From Psychrobacter sp. P11G3 (GTDB lineage Bacteria; Pseudomonadota; Gammaproteobacteria; Pseudomonadales; Moraxellaceae): a stretch of 64,000 nucleotides of DNA. Within the stretch, counting starts at the first letter, position 1. Every line of letters starts with the position of its first letter. The translations under genes were made by a program, and so were the position numbers. The notes under the pieces are model-generated. The model was not told where the DNA came from, did no database searches, and was given only the letters and a program-made list of their open reading frames with translations. Shown here one piece after another: positions 1 through 9,396 of the stretch. The stretch covers positions 620,001 to 684,000 of the forward strand of contig NZ_CM003596.1 in the NCBI RefSeq assembly GCF_001435845.1, written 5' to 3'.

Positions 1-1
1 T

Positions 2-418
2 GTTGTACAAATTGCGCAAAGCAATCCTGATTTTTCAGTATTGGTAGAAGCGGTACAAGCAGCAGGTCTAGTCGATATGTTGTCTGACCCTAATGCTCAC
101 TATACGGTATTTGCACCGACCAATGCCGCCTTTATGCAAGCATTGCAAGAAACCGGTATGACTAAAGCACAGTTATTTGCCAACAAGCCACTATTAACCA
201 AAGTATTAGGTTATCACGTAGTCGCTGGCGATATGGCTATGTATGCCAAAGATGTGAAGCCTGGTAACGTAATGACCGCTAGCAAAGACACGTTGATGGT
301 AACTAAAGAAGGCAAATTAATGGATGAAAACGGTCGCACAACGAATATCGTGAAGACTGATATCGCTGCCAACAATGGTGTTGTCCATGTAATCGATAGA
401 GTATTATTGCCTAAATAA
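2..418 (+). CDS. Fasciclin-domain protein, 5' end cut by window edge
   Basis: The reading frame is open from the first bases of the window, so the start and any signal peptide lie to the left. The visible part is one fasciclin (FAS1, beta-Ig-H3) domain: it has the TVFAPTNAAF block and the closing block NNGVVHVIDRVLLP, which correspond to the conserved FAS1 H1 and H2 regions. In bacteria such proteins are secreted or surface proteins thought to act in adhesion; no enzymatic role is known. The gene is followed by a hairpin terminator and by two related sequences (a remnant at 599-670 and an intact paralogue at 841-1446), so this is a tandem family. The TTG at 41 is internal to the domain and is not a likely start. 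Confidence 0.85.
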   Translation, partial: VVQIAQSNPDFSVLVEAVQAAGLVDMLSDPNAHYTVFAPTNAAFMQALQETGMTKAQLFANKPLLTKVLGYHVVAGDMAMYAKDVKPGNVMTASKDTLMVTKEGKLMDENGRTTNIVKTDIAANNGVVHVIDRVLLPK

Positions 419-458
419 GTATTAGCTGAGGCATATCAACTGTATTTATTGCAAGACT

Positions 459-505
459 AAACAGCCATTGTTTGTGATGATTTTATTATCAGACAATGGC
501 TGTTT
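459..505 (+). terminator. Rho-independent terminator after the first fasciclin gene
   Basis: Inverted arms AACAGCCATTGT and ACAATGGCTGTT, separated by a loop of about 20 bases, are followed by a short T run. It lies about 40 bases after the stop codon of the first fasciclin gene. Confidence 0.7.
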
Positions 506-598
506 TAGACTTTAGAGCTTTATCTGTATAAGTTTCTGTTTATATTGGAATTTTAAAAAAGACATATAAAAGTAGTAAATCAACGGCATTTTGTCTTA

Positions 599-670
599 AA
601 TATCGCAATAACTGATATACAAGCAAACAATGCTATATACGTGATTGATACAGTGTTGCTACCTAAGTAA
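599..670 (+). pseudogene. Remnant of a third fasciclin-domain gene (C-terminal tail only)
   Basis: Read in one frame this stretch encodes about 23 residues ending in NNAIYVIDTVLLPK and a stop codon. It lines up residue for residue with the C-terminal end of the gene at 2-418 (NNGVVHVIDRVLLPK, stop). There is no start codon, ribosome site or upstream FAS1 domain, so it is a fossil left after deletion of most of a tandem copy. The homology is seen directly; the deletion history is inferred. Confidence 0.75.
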
Positions 671-840
671 ATACCATTTAAAAATTAAACAGTTAGACTG
701 AGAACTATCAATATAACGGACCAAATAGTATGACTAAGTAATTGATACATTTATCAATCATTGGTCACCATTATATTTATCGAAAGTTATTAATTTAAAT
801 AAATCCCTCAATCAATTACTTCTCCAAAAAGGAATTACCT

Positions 841-1446
841 ATGTTAAAGAAGAACTTGTTATCTATCGCAGTTGTAACCGCAGCCATGTCACTAGCAGCG
901 TGTAACGACACTGAAACTGTTGCAGAGCCAACTGAACCAGAAGCCACTGAAGAAATGGCAGTTGAGCCAGTTGCTGAGACAGAAGCTGTTGAAGCAGAAC
1001 CAATGGCCGAAATGGACATGGAAGCGACTCAAACTATCGCTGAAATCGCAGCAGAAAATGAAAACCTAACTATCTTAACCGCTGCGCTACAGGCTGCTGG
1101 TCTTGATACTATGCTAATGGAAGAAACTAAGCATACTGTATTTGCCCCAACTGATGATGCGTTTGCGCCAGTATTAGAAAAACTAGGCGTGACTAAAGAA
1201 GAGTTGTTGGCCAATACAGATTTGCTAAAAACTGTCCTTCCTTACCATGTACTAGCAATGGAAGTTAAAGCAGCTGATATCCCATACGGTACTGAGATTG
1301 AAACGGCGAACGGTAAAACCATTACTATCAGTGAAGACAACGTAATTACTGATGCTACTGGTAACACAGCAAATATCACTGGTACAGATATCATGGCAAC
1401 CAATGGTGTGGTTCACACTATCGATGCAGTGTTAATGCCTGAATAA
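841..1446 (+). CDS. Fasciclin-domain lipoprotein
   Basis: The 201-residue product starts with a lipoprotein signal peptide ending in the lipobox LAAC (cysteine about residue 21). An acidic, Glu/Ala/Pro-rich linker follows (about residues 22-65), then one fasciclin domain (about 66-201) with the blocks TVFAPTDDAF and NGVVHTIDAVLMP. The linker probably tethers the domain away from the membrane. A good ribosome site (AAAAAGGA) stands just before the ATG. It is a paralogue of the truncated gene at the left edge of the window. The role is likely envelope-associated adhesion or matrix interaction, inferred from the family only. Confidence 0.88.
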   Translation: MLKKNLLSIAVVTAAMSLAACNDTETVAEPTEPEATEEMAVEPVAETEAVEAEPMAEMDMEATQTIAEIAAENENLTILTAALQAAGLDTMLMEETKHTVFAPTDDAFAPVLEKLGVTKEELLANTDLLKTVLPYHVLAMEVKAADIPYGTEIETANGKTITISEDNVITDATGNTANITGTDIMATNGVVHTIDAVLMPE

Positions 1447-1493
1447 GCTATTTCTTAATTTGTAGGTTTTGAATCTACAAGTTAGTCAAAGAA

Positions 1494-1520
1494 AGCCTAG
1501 TCATCGTGCTAGGCTTTTTT
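1494..1520 (+). terminator. Rho-independent terminator after the fasciclin lipoprotein
   Basis: A perfect 7-bp stem (AGCCTAG / CTAGGCT) with an 8-base loop is followed by a run of Ts, about 50 bases after the stop codon. Confidence 0.85.
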
Positions 1521-1780
1521 ATGTCTATAAATTAAGAATAGGGGAACTGTGGCTTACCTATACTGGTACGACGACTTAATATAAATTAGTCTAATGCTAA
1601 AACGAGCTCTATAAAGAGGACAACCAAAATACAAAATGCCAGTTATATGTTGTGTCGAATATAGGTTAACTTTGAGAGATAAAAAGGTATTTTCAAGGTA
1701 TTCAACTAGATTGTATGAACGTGAATTTTGATATTTTCTCGGTAAGCTATTCTGTAGCAGTGTAGAAAAATATCCAAACA
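1521..1780. other. Intergenic stretch without a recognisable gene
   Basis: The interval between the two convergent terminators has only short antisense frames with no ribosome site or recognisable protein. I see no RNA gene or repeat in it. Confidence 0.5.
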
Positions 1781-1813
1781 AAAAAGCCCGAGAACATGGT
1801 CTAGGGCTTTTTA
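1781..1813 (-). terminator. Terminator of the alanine/sodium symporter gene
   Basis: Read on the minus strand, AAAAGCCCTAGA, a loop, and TCTCGGGCTTTTTT form a stem with a long T run about 40 bases beyond the stop of the symporter gene. Its T run on the plus strand is also good, so it may work in both directions. Confidence 0.75.
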
Positions 1814-1853
1814 TTTATTCAATAAGGTTAAATAGCAATCTTACTAAATTGTC

Positions 1854-3401
1854 TTACATTTTATCTTTACGTAATGGATCAGCGTTCATGCTTTTTTGCT
1901 GTGCTAGATGACGCTCTTCCCAATACGGTGCGTTTTTGATACCGAATTTAGCAGGATCAAAACTATAGCGAGTGACGCCAGCTTTGCGCTGAGCTTCATA
2001 GTCTTTAAGCATAGTAAGTGTTGGACGAGCCACGATAAAGATGACAAGAATACCAACAATGTTAAGCCAAGCCATAAGACCAACACCGATATCACCGATT
2101 GCCCAGATATAACCAGCTGAGTTTAGACCACCATAAGCAACCATCGCCATGATAAGCACTTTCACTAGGAATAAACCAGTTCTGTTCGCACTACGACCAA
2201 GAAAGCGTGTTAAGTAAGCGACGTTTACTTCAGCGATGTAGTAGTAAGCCAGAATTGTTGTAAAGGCAAAGAAGAATACAGCGATTGCGATAAAGGCATT
2301 ACCAAACGTACCGTATACAGATTCCATTGCCATTTGCGTGAACGCAGGAGCATTGATTTCAGTAGTAGCAGCAACGTTTTGTACGATGAACTGACCATCT
2401 GGTAGCGTACCTTGAATGTTGTACATACCAGTAGACAAGATCATGAATGCAGTAGCAGAACATACTAGTAATGTATCAACATATACTGAGAATGCCTGAA
2501 CGAGACCTTGCTGTGATGGATGTTCAACTTCAGCAGCAGCAGCAGCGTGAGGACCTGTACCCTGACCAGCTTCGTTAGAGTAGATACCACGTTTCACACC
2601 CCAACCGATAGCAGCACCAAAACCTGCTTGTGCAGTGAATGCATCACCAACGATCATACCAAATACATCTGGAATCAAGCTGAAGTTGCTGAACATGATG
2701 ATTAGCGCTAGGGCAATATAACCTAATGCCATGAAAGGTACTGCAAACTCAGTAAAGGTTGCAATACGCTTAATACCACCGAAGATGATGATACCTAGCA
2801 CCACTAAGATGATAGCCAAGCCGACCAAACGCATAGAGCCAACTTCTAGGCCTGCAACGTTCATGATCGTACCTTCGCCCATTACCTGTGCAAATGCACT
2901 GATAACACCGTTCGCCTGTACACCAGGTAAGAACATACCACATGATAAAATAGAAGCGATTGCGAAGAGGATGCCGTACCACTTTTGACCAAGGGCACGT
3001 TCAAAGTAATAAGCTGGGCCACCGCGATACTCGCCAGTTACCACATCTTTTTCTTTGTAAATCTGAGCAAGAGTAGATTCGACATAGGCTGTAGATGCGC
3101 CTAGGAAGGCTACGATCCACATCCAGAAAACGGCACCTGGGCCACCGAAGCCGATAGCAGCAGCTACCCCAGCGATGTTACCCATACCCACACGACCGGC
3201 GAGTGAGACGGCAAGTGCCTGAAATGATGAGATACCCTGTGCACTAGATTTACCAGTGAATAGGAGTTTGATCATCTCACCGAATAGACGTACTTGTACA
3301 AAGCGCGTCATAATGGAATAGAACAGACCGGCACCCAAGCAGAGATAAATCAGCGCTGGGCTCCAGATAATTCCATTTACTAAGTTAACTAAACCTTCCA
3401 T
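1854..3401 (-). CDS. Alanine/glycine:sodium symporter (AGCS family)
   Basis: The 515-residue polytopic inner-membrane protein belongs to the AGCS family, which couples uptake of alanine or glycine to sodium. Family signatures visible include the early segment GRVGMGNIAGVAAAI, the region GWGVKRGIYSNEAGQGTGPHAAAAAEVEHPSQQG (seen as adjoining short blocks), and the later FFFAFTTILAYYY helix. Length fits the family. The C-terminal 50 residues are a hydrophilic tail. It stands alone with its own terminator and a short palindrome upstream. The amino acid specificity cannot be fixed from sequence alone. Confidence 0.92.
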   Translation of the reverse strand: MEGLVNLVNGIIWSPALIYLCLGAGLFYSIMTRFVQVRLFGEMIKLLFTGKSSAQGISSFQALAVSLAGRVGMGNIAGVAAAIGFGGPGAVFWMWIVAFLGASTAYVESTLAQIYKEKDVVTGEYRGGPAYYFERALGQKWYGILFAIASILSCGMFLPGVQANGVISAFAQVMGEGTIMNVAGLEVGSMRLVGLAIILVVLGIIIFGGIKRIATFTEFAVPFMALGYIALALIIMFSNFSLIPDVFGMIVGDAFTAQAGFGAAIGWGVKRGIYSNEAGQGTGPHAAAAAEVEHPSQQGLVQAFSVYVDTLLVCSATAFMILSTGMYNIQGTLPDGQFIVQNVAATTEINAPAFTQMAMESVYGTFGNAFIAIAVFFFAFTTILAYYYIAEVNVAYLTRFLGRSANRTGLFLVKVLIMAMVAYGGLNSAGYIWAIGDIGVGLMAWLNIVGILVIFIVARPTLTMLKDYEAQRKAGVTRYSFDPAKFGIKNAPYWEERHLAQQKSMNADPLRKDKM

Positions 3402-3459
3402 ATTTATGTTCCTAGTACTGTCTCAAGGTGGCACTGTTTGCTAGGAGTAAACTAACTGG

Positions 3460-3481
3460 TTAACTTACTTATTTAAGTTAA
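3460..3481. promoter_or_regulatory. Palindrome upstream of the symporter gene, possible operator
   Basis: TTAACTTA and TAAGTTAA are perfect inverted arms separated by six bases, 59-80 bases upstream of the symporter start. The position would suit a regulator site. Nothing identifies the regulator, and short AT-rich palindromes arise by chance. Confidence 0.3.
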
Positions 3482-4357
3482 GCAGTTAAAGTCTCTGCAT
3501 CGACTTATTTGTTGTCTAAGTCTCATGTGCTTGGCCACCAAGAATGGACTGTAGTTGTCTGTATTTACCCGCGTATCTCGTCAGTAATACGGACTATTTG
3601 CATAGCGCTTATCACTGACAATATAAATATCAGCTGCGTTTACTATTATTCTACAACCTCAACTACTGCGGTCTTCTATCATCATGTTATACATCAGATG
3701 AGTCATAAGTTAACCGGCGGATAAAACAGGCGGTTATATAATTAAATATCCATCACCATGATGGTATTCAACTTACTATGAGCTGTCTTGAATGAATCCA
3801 TGACTGGTATGGCGAATTGACAGTATTTAGCGATAATTTGACAGTTAATTGATGTTTTTATTAAGAAATTAACAACTCGCTAATACTAATCAAACTATAA
3901 GTCCACTACCAAATGTATTCAAACCGTACGGCTACGTAACTGCAATTTGCCATATTTTTGTACTAATTACTAGAAATTTCTTTATAGACGGTAGATATAT
4001 TCGTATTCTATTTAGCAGATACATTAGCAAGATTTAGATAATATATAAATAATTGTTTGTACTTTCATAACATTTATTCTGATAGCGCTAGACTGCTAGA
4101 TTTTTGCTCTACATCTATCATGATAAAAACGCGTTATCGTTGACGCTATGCGGTTGTGTTTTGGTAACGGTCAATTGTAAAAAGCCGTATATAACGCCAT
4201 CATTAGGACAACTTCTTTTGATATCATGCTGATAGAGTGATGCGCAGATATACAATATATAGAGCGTATGACTGCCGTATGAATACCAAGAAAACTTAAA
4301 AATATTAAAAACGTAGTACTGGATATTTGTTATTTATCATTATTAGGAGAATCAACA
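3482..4357. other. Long AT-rich intergenic region between symporter and LemA genes
   Basis: About 880 bases without a credible gene. The only plus-strand frame of note (3509-3724, 71 codons) has a low-complexity Tyr/Ile/Ser product, no ribosome site and no recognisable domain. Promoters for the divergent flanking genes must lie here. TTAGGAGAA just before 4358 is the ribosome site of the LemA gene. Confidence 0.5.
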
Positions 4358-4990
4358 ATGACGCGTAAATCTATTATGAAGCCGATGTTGCTAGCCGCTT
4401 TATTGACAACTTCTACGGTTGGTCTAAGCGGCTGTGGCTACAACAACCTGCAAGCACAAGATGAGCAGGTCACTGCTTCATGGTCAGAAGTGGTCAACCA
4501 GTATCAGCGCCGTTCTGATTTGGTGCCAAACTTAGTCAAAGTCGTACAGCAATACGCCGAGCAAGAGCAGGAAGTCTTCACCCAAGTGGCAGAAGCTCGC
4601 TCACGTGCAGGTGGTATCACGGTAACGCCAGAAGTGCTTAATGATCCAGAAGCGATGGAGCGTTATGCAGCAGCGCAAGAGCAGATGACAGGTGCCTTGT
4701 CACGTTTGATGGCAGTATCTGAGCGTTATCCAGATCTAAAATCAGATGCACTGTTTCAAGACCTGCAAGCACAGTTAGAAGGTACTGAGAACCGTATTGC
4801 TGTGGCTCGTAACCGTTATATCCAAGAAGTGCAGGGATACAATACAACGGTACGTCAGTTCCCAACCAACATCACTGCAAAAGTATTTGGGATGGATACT
4901 AAGCCCAACTTTAGTGTGGCCAATGAAGAAGCGATTTCAACCGCACCAAGTGTTGATTTTGGCGACTCTACAGAAAAGTCTGCTGAATAA
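4358..4990 (+). CDS. LemA family lipoprotein
   Basis: The 210-residue protein has a lipoprotein signal with lipobox LSGC, then a LemA domain. The typical block YNNLQAQDEQVTASWSEV runs straight into QYQRRSDLVPNLVKVV, followed by long amphipathic helices and the FPTNITAKVFGM ending seen in the family. LemA proteins are envelope proteins of unclear biochemical role, commonly encoded with TPM-domain proteins. That is the case here: two TPM proteins follow on the same strand, so the three genes probably form an operon. The ATG has a clear AGGAG-type ribosome site 8-9 bases upstream. Confidence 0.93.
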   Translation: MTRKSIMKPMLLAALLTTSTVGLSGCGYNNLQAQDEQVTASWSEVVNQYQRRSDLVPNLVKVVQQYAEQEQEVFTQVAEARSRAGGITVTPEVLNDPEAMERYAAAQEQMTGALSRLMAVSERYPDLKSDALFQDLQAQLEGTENRIAVARNRYIQEVQGYNTTVRQFPTNITAKVFGMDTKPNFSVANEEAISTAPSVDFGDSTEKSAE

Positions 4991-5113
4991 AATTTAGAAT
5001 TAACTTGACGACAGAGCAGCATAGGCAGCTCTGTTCATTTAGCTAATGGTTTGACAATGATTAGTTAGAGTCTATCAATTGGTAAAGATGTTATCTGAGG
5101 TGGTATAGATTAG

Positions 5114-6298
5114 ATGAATAATTCAAAAGCAATCTTATCAGCATTACTGTTTACGTTAGGTGTCGTCAGCGTGCCTGCATTGCACGCTGCACCCAATGAT
5201 ACAGCGGTGGCGACAGATAGCACCTCGAATCTGCAAAACCGTAGTGTCGAAGAGTTGGTAGCCGTTGCTAAAGCAGGCGAGTCTAACGAAGCAATCAATG
5301 ATGCTGTGTTAAATAACGATGCTATCAATGAAGCGGTGCTCGGCAACGACGCTATCAATCAAAACGCAGATAACCAAAGCACAGCAAATGGTACAGCCAA
5401 TGCCCAAACAACCGCTCAGCCACCTGTACGCTCCAGTGCCGAGGGTGTTGACGCTGATAAGTTGATACTCAATGAACCAGTCGTTGATCAGGCCAGTATC
5501 CTAAATCCTCAAGAGAAGCTACGTCTAGAGGCTCAGCTTCAAAGTATTTATCAGCAGGGATTAGCACAAGCAGCAGTGGTTATCGTACCGACTACCAATG
5601 GCGTACCAATATTTGATTATGCATTGCAAGTTGCTGAGAAGTGGGAATTGGGTGATGAAGCTATCGATGATGGTCTGCTGATTGTCGTCGCTGTCAATGA
5701 CCGTGATATGTATATCTTAACGGGTTATGGATTAGAAGGTGTCTTACCTGATGCGGCGGTTAACCGTGTTATTCGAGAAGATATCACGCCGTTATTTAAG
5801 CAAAATAACTATGGTGCAGGGATAATAGCTGGCGTTGAAGCGCTTAAAACACGCCTAACTGCTGATCCTGAAGTTTTAGCCCGTGCTGATGCGCAAGCCG
5901 CAGAACGTACTGCGCAGCAAAGCTCAGACGAGTTGCCGTCACCTATTTTCTTATTTATTATGGCGATGATTTTTGGTAGCTTTATTACGAATATATTGGG
6001 CCGAGTATTTGGTTCTATCATTACCGCTGGCGGGTTTTTTGCAGGTTCAATGGCATTAGGCGGCGGTTTCTTTATGACGCTGATTATGGCGATATTCATC
6101 TGGATGTTTTTGATCTCACGCGGCGGTGGTGGTGGAAAAGGCGGCGGCGGTAAAGGTGGGCGCAGAGGCGGCATGATCTTCTTACCCGGTATGGGCGGCG
6201 GCAGTGGAGGCAGCTTTGGCGGTGGTGGTTTCGGAGGAGGCAGCTTTGGCGGTGGCGGCGGTGGTTTCGGCGGCGGCGGGGCAGGTGGCTCGTGGTAA
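5114..6298 (+). CDS. TPM-domain (YgcG-type) membrane protein with Gly-rich tail
   Basis: The 394-residue product has a cleavable signal (about residues 1-26, ending near LHAAP). A low-complexity stretch follows with four related NDAINxA-like segments (about 55-85). The TPM domain spans about residues 120-255; its visible parts include QEKLRLEAQLQSI, VAEKWELGDEAIDDGLLIVV and GYGLEGVLPDA. Two hydrophobic membrane segments come next (about 275-325), then a tail made almost wholly of Gly with Ser and Phe (about 335-394). Glycine-rich tails are usual in this family. The TPM domain has been linked to photosystem repair in plants and to unknown envelope roles in bacteria. Confidence 0.9.
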   Translation: MNNSKAILSALLFTLGVVSVPALHAAPNDTAVATDSTSNLQNRSVEELVAVAKAGESNEAINDAVLNNDAINEAVLGNDAINQNADNQSTANGTANAQTTAQPPVRSSAEGVDADKLILNEPVVDQASILNPQEKLRLEAQLQSIYQQGLAQAAVVIVPTTNGVPIFDYALQVAEKWELGDEAIDDGLLIVVAVNDRDMYILTGYGLEGVLPDAAVNRVIREDITPLFKQNNYGAGIIAGVEALKTRLTADPEVLARADAQAAERTAQQSSDELPSPIFLFIMAMIFGSFITNILGRVFGSIITAGGFFAGSMALGGGFFMTLIMAIFIWMFLISRGGGGGKGGGGKGGRRGGMIFLPGMGGGSGGSFGGGGFGGGSFGGGGGGFGGGGAGGSW

Positions 6299-6369
6299 GT
6301 ATTCCACACACTCAAACAAAATAAACTCTACATAACCATCGAAAACGACGTACTTGAGGAAATAATATA

Positions 6370-6894
6370 ATGGTAGAAGACAACGCTTCAAACCCCAGTT
6401 TTGCCCGCTGGTGGCGCCAAGTTTTGTTCGTCCCTTTATTACATAGTAAGTGGCTAACAACAGAATCCAAGGCGCGTCTAACAGATGCTGTGACACGAGC
6501 CGAACGTGGGCATCGTGGTGAGGTGTTTTTGATTGTAGAAAACCATCTGCCTATCCAAGAAGCTTATCGCATGAACTGCCGTGAGCGTGCGATTGATTTG
6601 TTTAGCGAATATCGCGTCTGGGATACTGAAGAAAACACGGGCGTCTTGATCTATGTCAATATATGCGAGCGTAAACTAGAGATTGTCGCAGACCGAGGTA
6701 TCAGCGCTCACGTTAGTCCAACGGTATGGAGTGCAATGTGTGAAAAGGCAGTATCTGGTATCGCTACCCAAAAGACAGAAGAGAGCTTGGCTGAACTGCT
6801 AGATGAAGTGGGGCAGGTATTACGTCAATACTATCATCTAGAGCATGATCCAGAAGGCAATGAGCTGTCTGATACAGTGGTGTTTTTAAAGTAG
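6370..6894 (+). CDS. Second TPM-domain protein of the LemA cluster
   Basis: The 174-residue protein lacks a signal peptide or strong membrane helix. It carries a diverged TPM domain with the segments ITRAERGHRGEVFLIVE-like (VTRAERGHRGEVFLIVEN), VWDTEENTGVLIYVNI and ERKLEIVADRGI. It sits 71 bases after the larger TPM gene and in the same orientation. The arrangement LemA, TPM with Gly-rich tail, soluble TPM recurs in many proteobacteria and suggests joint function at the membrane. The biochemical activity is unknown. Confidence 0.87.
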   Translation: MVEDNASNPSFARWWRQVLFVPLLHSKWLTTESKARLTDAVTRAERGHRGEVFLIVENHLPIQEAYRMNCRERAIDLFSEYRVWDTEENTGVLIYVNICERKLEIVADRGISAHVSPTVWSAMCEKAVSGIATQKTEESLAELLDEVGQVLRQYYHLEHDPEGNELSDTVVFLK

Positions 6895-7096
6895 TTTGCG
6901 CCTTGTATGGTCTTATTAAGAAGGTTGCCTTTATAAGTAGCTTATCTATACGGTCAAAGGGTTTTGTTTTAGGCGATATGCTTTTAGTGTTAAAATAACT
7001 CTTTTGGGACAGATAACGCCTTATATATACAGTTTGATTATCCTACTGTGCAACATTTACTATAGCTTGTCTCGATAACGCCATTATTGGAATACT

Positions 7097-8095
7097 ATGA
7101 TTGAATTAATAAAGAAACTACCGAAAGCTGAACTTCATCTACATATCGAAGGTTCGCTAGAGCCTGAGCTGATGTTTAGATTGGCCAAAAAGAACAATGT
7201 AGAGATACCTTATGACAGCGTAGAAGACGTGCGCGCCGCCTATAACTTTAACAATCTTCAAAGTTTTTTAGATATTTACTATGCCGGCGCAAATGTTTTA
7301 CTGACCAAAGATGATTTCTATGATTTGACATGGGAATATATTCTTAAATGTGTCGAAGACAATGTCATTCACACAGAGATATTCTTTGATCCGCAGACGC
7401 ATACCGAACGCGGCGTGCCTTTTGAAGCGGTCATCACAGGTATCAAAGAAGCACTTGCAGATGCTAAAGCAAAATATGGTATTACATCATGCATCATCAT
7501 GTGTTTCTTGCGTCATTTATCGCAAGCAGAAGCGTTTGAGACATTAGAGCAAGCACTAAAGTATAAAGACGACATCATCGGTATTGGTCTTGATTCATCA
7601 GAGTTGGGTAACCCACCATCGAAATTCAAAGAAGTCTTCCAAAAAGCCAAAGAAGAAGGCTTTAAGTTGGTCGCTCATGCAGGCGAGGAAGCTGACTTTT
7701 CGTACATCTACGAAGCGCTAGACTTACTGAATATTAATAGAATCGATCATGGTGTGCAGTCTATAAAAAGCCCAGAGTTGATGCAAAGACTCAAAGATGA
7801 GCAAATGCCATTGACCGTTTGCCCGAATTCAAATATCGAGCTAAAAGTCTTTGAGACTTATAAAGAGCACAATATCAAAGAGCTTTTAGATTACGGTCTA
7901 AATATCAGCGTTAACTCAGATGATCCAGCGTATTTCAAAGGCTACGTGAATCAAAACTTTATCAATCTATATGAAAATCTACCGATTACGGAAGACGATG
8001 TTATTACTTTGGTAAAAAACTCGTTTAAATCGGCATTTATCAGTGACGAGTTAAAAGAAGCTTACTTGGCGAGAGTTGATCTTGCATTGAAATAA
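7097..8095 (+). CDS. Adenine deaminase (adenosine-deaminase-like family)
   Basis: The 332-residue metal-dependent amidohydrolase opens with the zinc-binding HLHIEG (His 15 and His 17). It also shows HAGEE, RIDHGVQS and NSDDPAYF, which carry the remaining metal and catalytic residues. The segment GLDSSELGNPP, and the form CPNSN followed by SVNSDDPAYF, match the subgroup that deaminates adenine to hypoxanthine (fungal Aah1 and related bacterial enzymes) rather than adenosine. I therefore prefer adenine deaminase; automatic annotation may say adenosine deaminase. Role: cytosolic purine salvage. It is a single gene with its own terminator. Confidence 0.85.
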   Translation: MIELIKKLPKAELHLHIEGSLEPELMFRLAKKNNVEIPYDSVEDVRAAYNFNNLQSFLDIYYAGANVLLTKDDFYDLTWEYILKCVEDNVIHTEIFFDPQTHTERGVPFEAVITGIKEALADAKAKYGITSCIIMCFLRHLSQAEAFETLEQALKYKDDIIGIGLDSSELGNPPSKFKEVFQKAKEEGFKLVAHAGEEADFSYIYEALDLLNINRIDHGVQSIKSPELMQRLKDEQMPLTVCPNSNIELKVFETYKEHNIKELLDYGLNISVNSDDPAYFKGYVNQNFINLYENLPITEDDVITLVKNSFKSAFISDELKEAYLARVDLALK

Positions 8096-8123
8096 CTTTA
8101 ACGAGCTTATTTTTAGTAGCGAA

Positions 8124-8161
8124 GGCTTAACGGTTTATATAAATCGTTAAGCCATTTTTAT
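8124..8161 (+). terminator. Terminator after the adenine deaminase gene
   Basis: A perfect 9-bp stem GGCTTAACG / CGTTAAGCC with a 12-base loop is followed by ATTTTTATT. It may also serve the convergent Sir2 gene. Confidence 0.8.
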
Positions 8162-8197
8162 TGTCTGTCATGCAGCAATGTTTATAAGTAGTAGCGT

Positions 8198-8998
8198 TTA
8201 TAAAGTAGTAATCTCTGCTATAAGCAGTGGCAAAACGATTCCAGCCTTTTCTACTAATGTGATATCGACGATAGTATTTGGTGTGGGGTCAGGGTTTATC
8301 TCAATAACTTGTGCGCCATTTTGTTTGGCTAGCTGTGATAATCCAGCAGCAGGATAGACCAAGCTTGAGGTACCGATACTGATAAACACTTCGCAATTAG
8401 CTGCAGCATCTTCGGCAGTTTGCCATGCCTGTACAGGTAGAGCTTCGCCAAACCAAACAATATCTGGTCTGATGTAACCGTCGCAATGTGGACAGCTAAG
8501 CAGTGATTCATCAAAGCTCATGGTGCCTCGATTATCGTACGATGCTCTCGATTGATCTTGATAAGGTATCTCACACTGACTACAGCGGTTACGCCACAGA
8601 TGACCATGCAGGTGAGTCACCGCGCTACCAGCATGCTCGTGCAAATCATCGACATTTTGGGTGATGAGTGTCACCTGCTGATCGGAGGTTTGCGCATGAT
8701 ACTGCCACTGAGCCAACGCATGATGGGCAGGATTTGGCGCTTTATCTGCGACCATTTGCCGACGCCACTGATACCATGACCACACCAGCTTGGGATCACG
8801 AGTAAACGCTTCAGGGGTTACCAAGTCTTCGACTCCGTAGTTCTCCCACAGCCCTGTTTGCTTATCTCGAAACGTTGGGATACCGCTTTCTGCTGAAATG
8901 CCAGCCCCAGTCAGAATGCAAATACGCTGTTTCGACGCCAGTAGTTGTGCTGCAAGTTTTACTTCTGCTATTAACGCTGGTGATAATTCTGCTAACAT
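8198..8998 (-). CDS. cobB: Sir2-family NAD-dependent protein deacylase
   Basis: The 266-residue sirtuin has the NAD-binding GAGISAESGIPTFR, the catalytic QNVDDLHEHAG and HGHL blocks, and a zinc ribbon of two Cys pairs (CSQC and CPHC). The GTSSLVYPAAGL and INPDPTP segments close the Rossmann fold. The Tyr and Arg that mark desuccinylases (class III, YxxR) may be present in the segment SWYQWRRQ after the first block; exact acyl preference is inferred. The enzyme removes acyl groups from protein lysines in the cytosol, consuming NAD. It is divergent from the small membrane gene at 9022. Confidence 0.92.
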   Translation of the reverse strand: MLAELSPALIAEVKLAAQLLASKQRICILTGAGISAESGIPTFRDKQTGLWENYGVEDLVTPEAFTRDPKLVWSWYQWRRQMVADKAPNPAHHALAQWQYHAQTSDQQVTLITQNVDDLHEHAGSAVTHLHGHLWRNRCSQCEIPYQDQSRASYDNRGTMSFDESLLSCPHCDGYIRPDIVWFGEALPVQAWQTAEDAAANCEVFISIGTSSLVYPAAGLSQLAKQNGAQVIEINPDPTPNTIVDITLVEKAGIVLPLLIAEITTL

Positions 8999-9021
8999 GA
9001 GCCAACCCTTGCTAATAATGG

Positions 9022-9396
9022 ATGTTTTTACTTATGATAGACGGAATTTGGTGGCTTGTCATATTGTTCGCTGTCATCGCAGTTTTATGGTTCGTGGCAA
9101 AATCGCGCGGCGCAAAAGTAGGCGAAAAGCATAGCGGCGCAAAATCAAAAAATGCAACACCGAATGATGCGCTGCAAAAAACATCAGCGATATTAAAACA
9201 GCATTTTGCTGATTATCGAGTCACACGTAAGGCAAATCATTTGCTCGTCAGTAAACAAGATAAAAAAATTGCGATGATTACGATTGATAAAAAGATTGCT
9301 GAGGGTCAGCGCCGTTTGGGTGATGTGCCCGTGATTAATTATCACCGTATACCTAGCCGTGCTCAGCTAACAGCTAACTTGCAGGACGCAGAGTAA
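9022..9396 (+). CDS. Small membrane-anchored hypothetical protein
   Basis: The 124-residue product has one N-terminal membrane helix (GIWWLVILFAVIAVLWFVA) followed by a basic cytoplasmic-type domain. Its second half (VTRKANHLLVSKQDKKIAMITIDKKI, seen as overlapping short segments) has the alternating strand pattern of a small globular domain. Two start codons are possible, 9022 and 9034. I do not recognise a named family. It is the last chromosomal gene before the orphan tRNA half that marks the left edge of the island. Confidence 0.65.
   Translation: MFLLMIDGIWWLVILFAVIAVLWFVAKSRGAKVGEKHSGAKSKNATPNDALQKTSAILKQHFADYRVTRKANHLLVSKQDKKIAMITIDKKIAEGQRRLGDVPVINYHRIPSRAQLTANLQDAE

Noticed and set aside
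1554..1781. 75-codon minus-strand frame
   Set aside because: It overlaps the symporter terminator, has no ribosome site and resembles no protein.
3509..3724. 71-codon frame in the symporter-lemA gap
   Set aside because: No ribosome site, low-complexity product, no recognisable domain.
5809..6315. Long antisense open frame with a Pro-rich product
   Set aside because: It is the mirror of the Gly-rich tail of the TPM protein; the GC-rich repeat keeps the other strand open.
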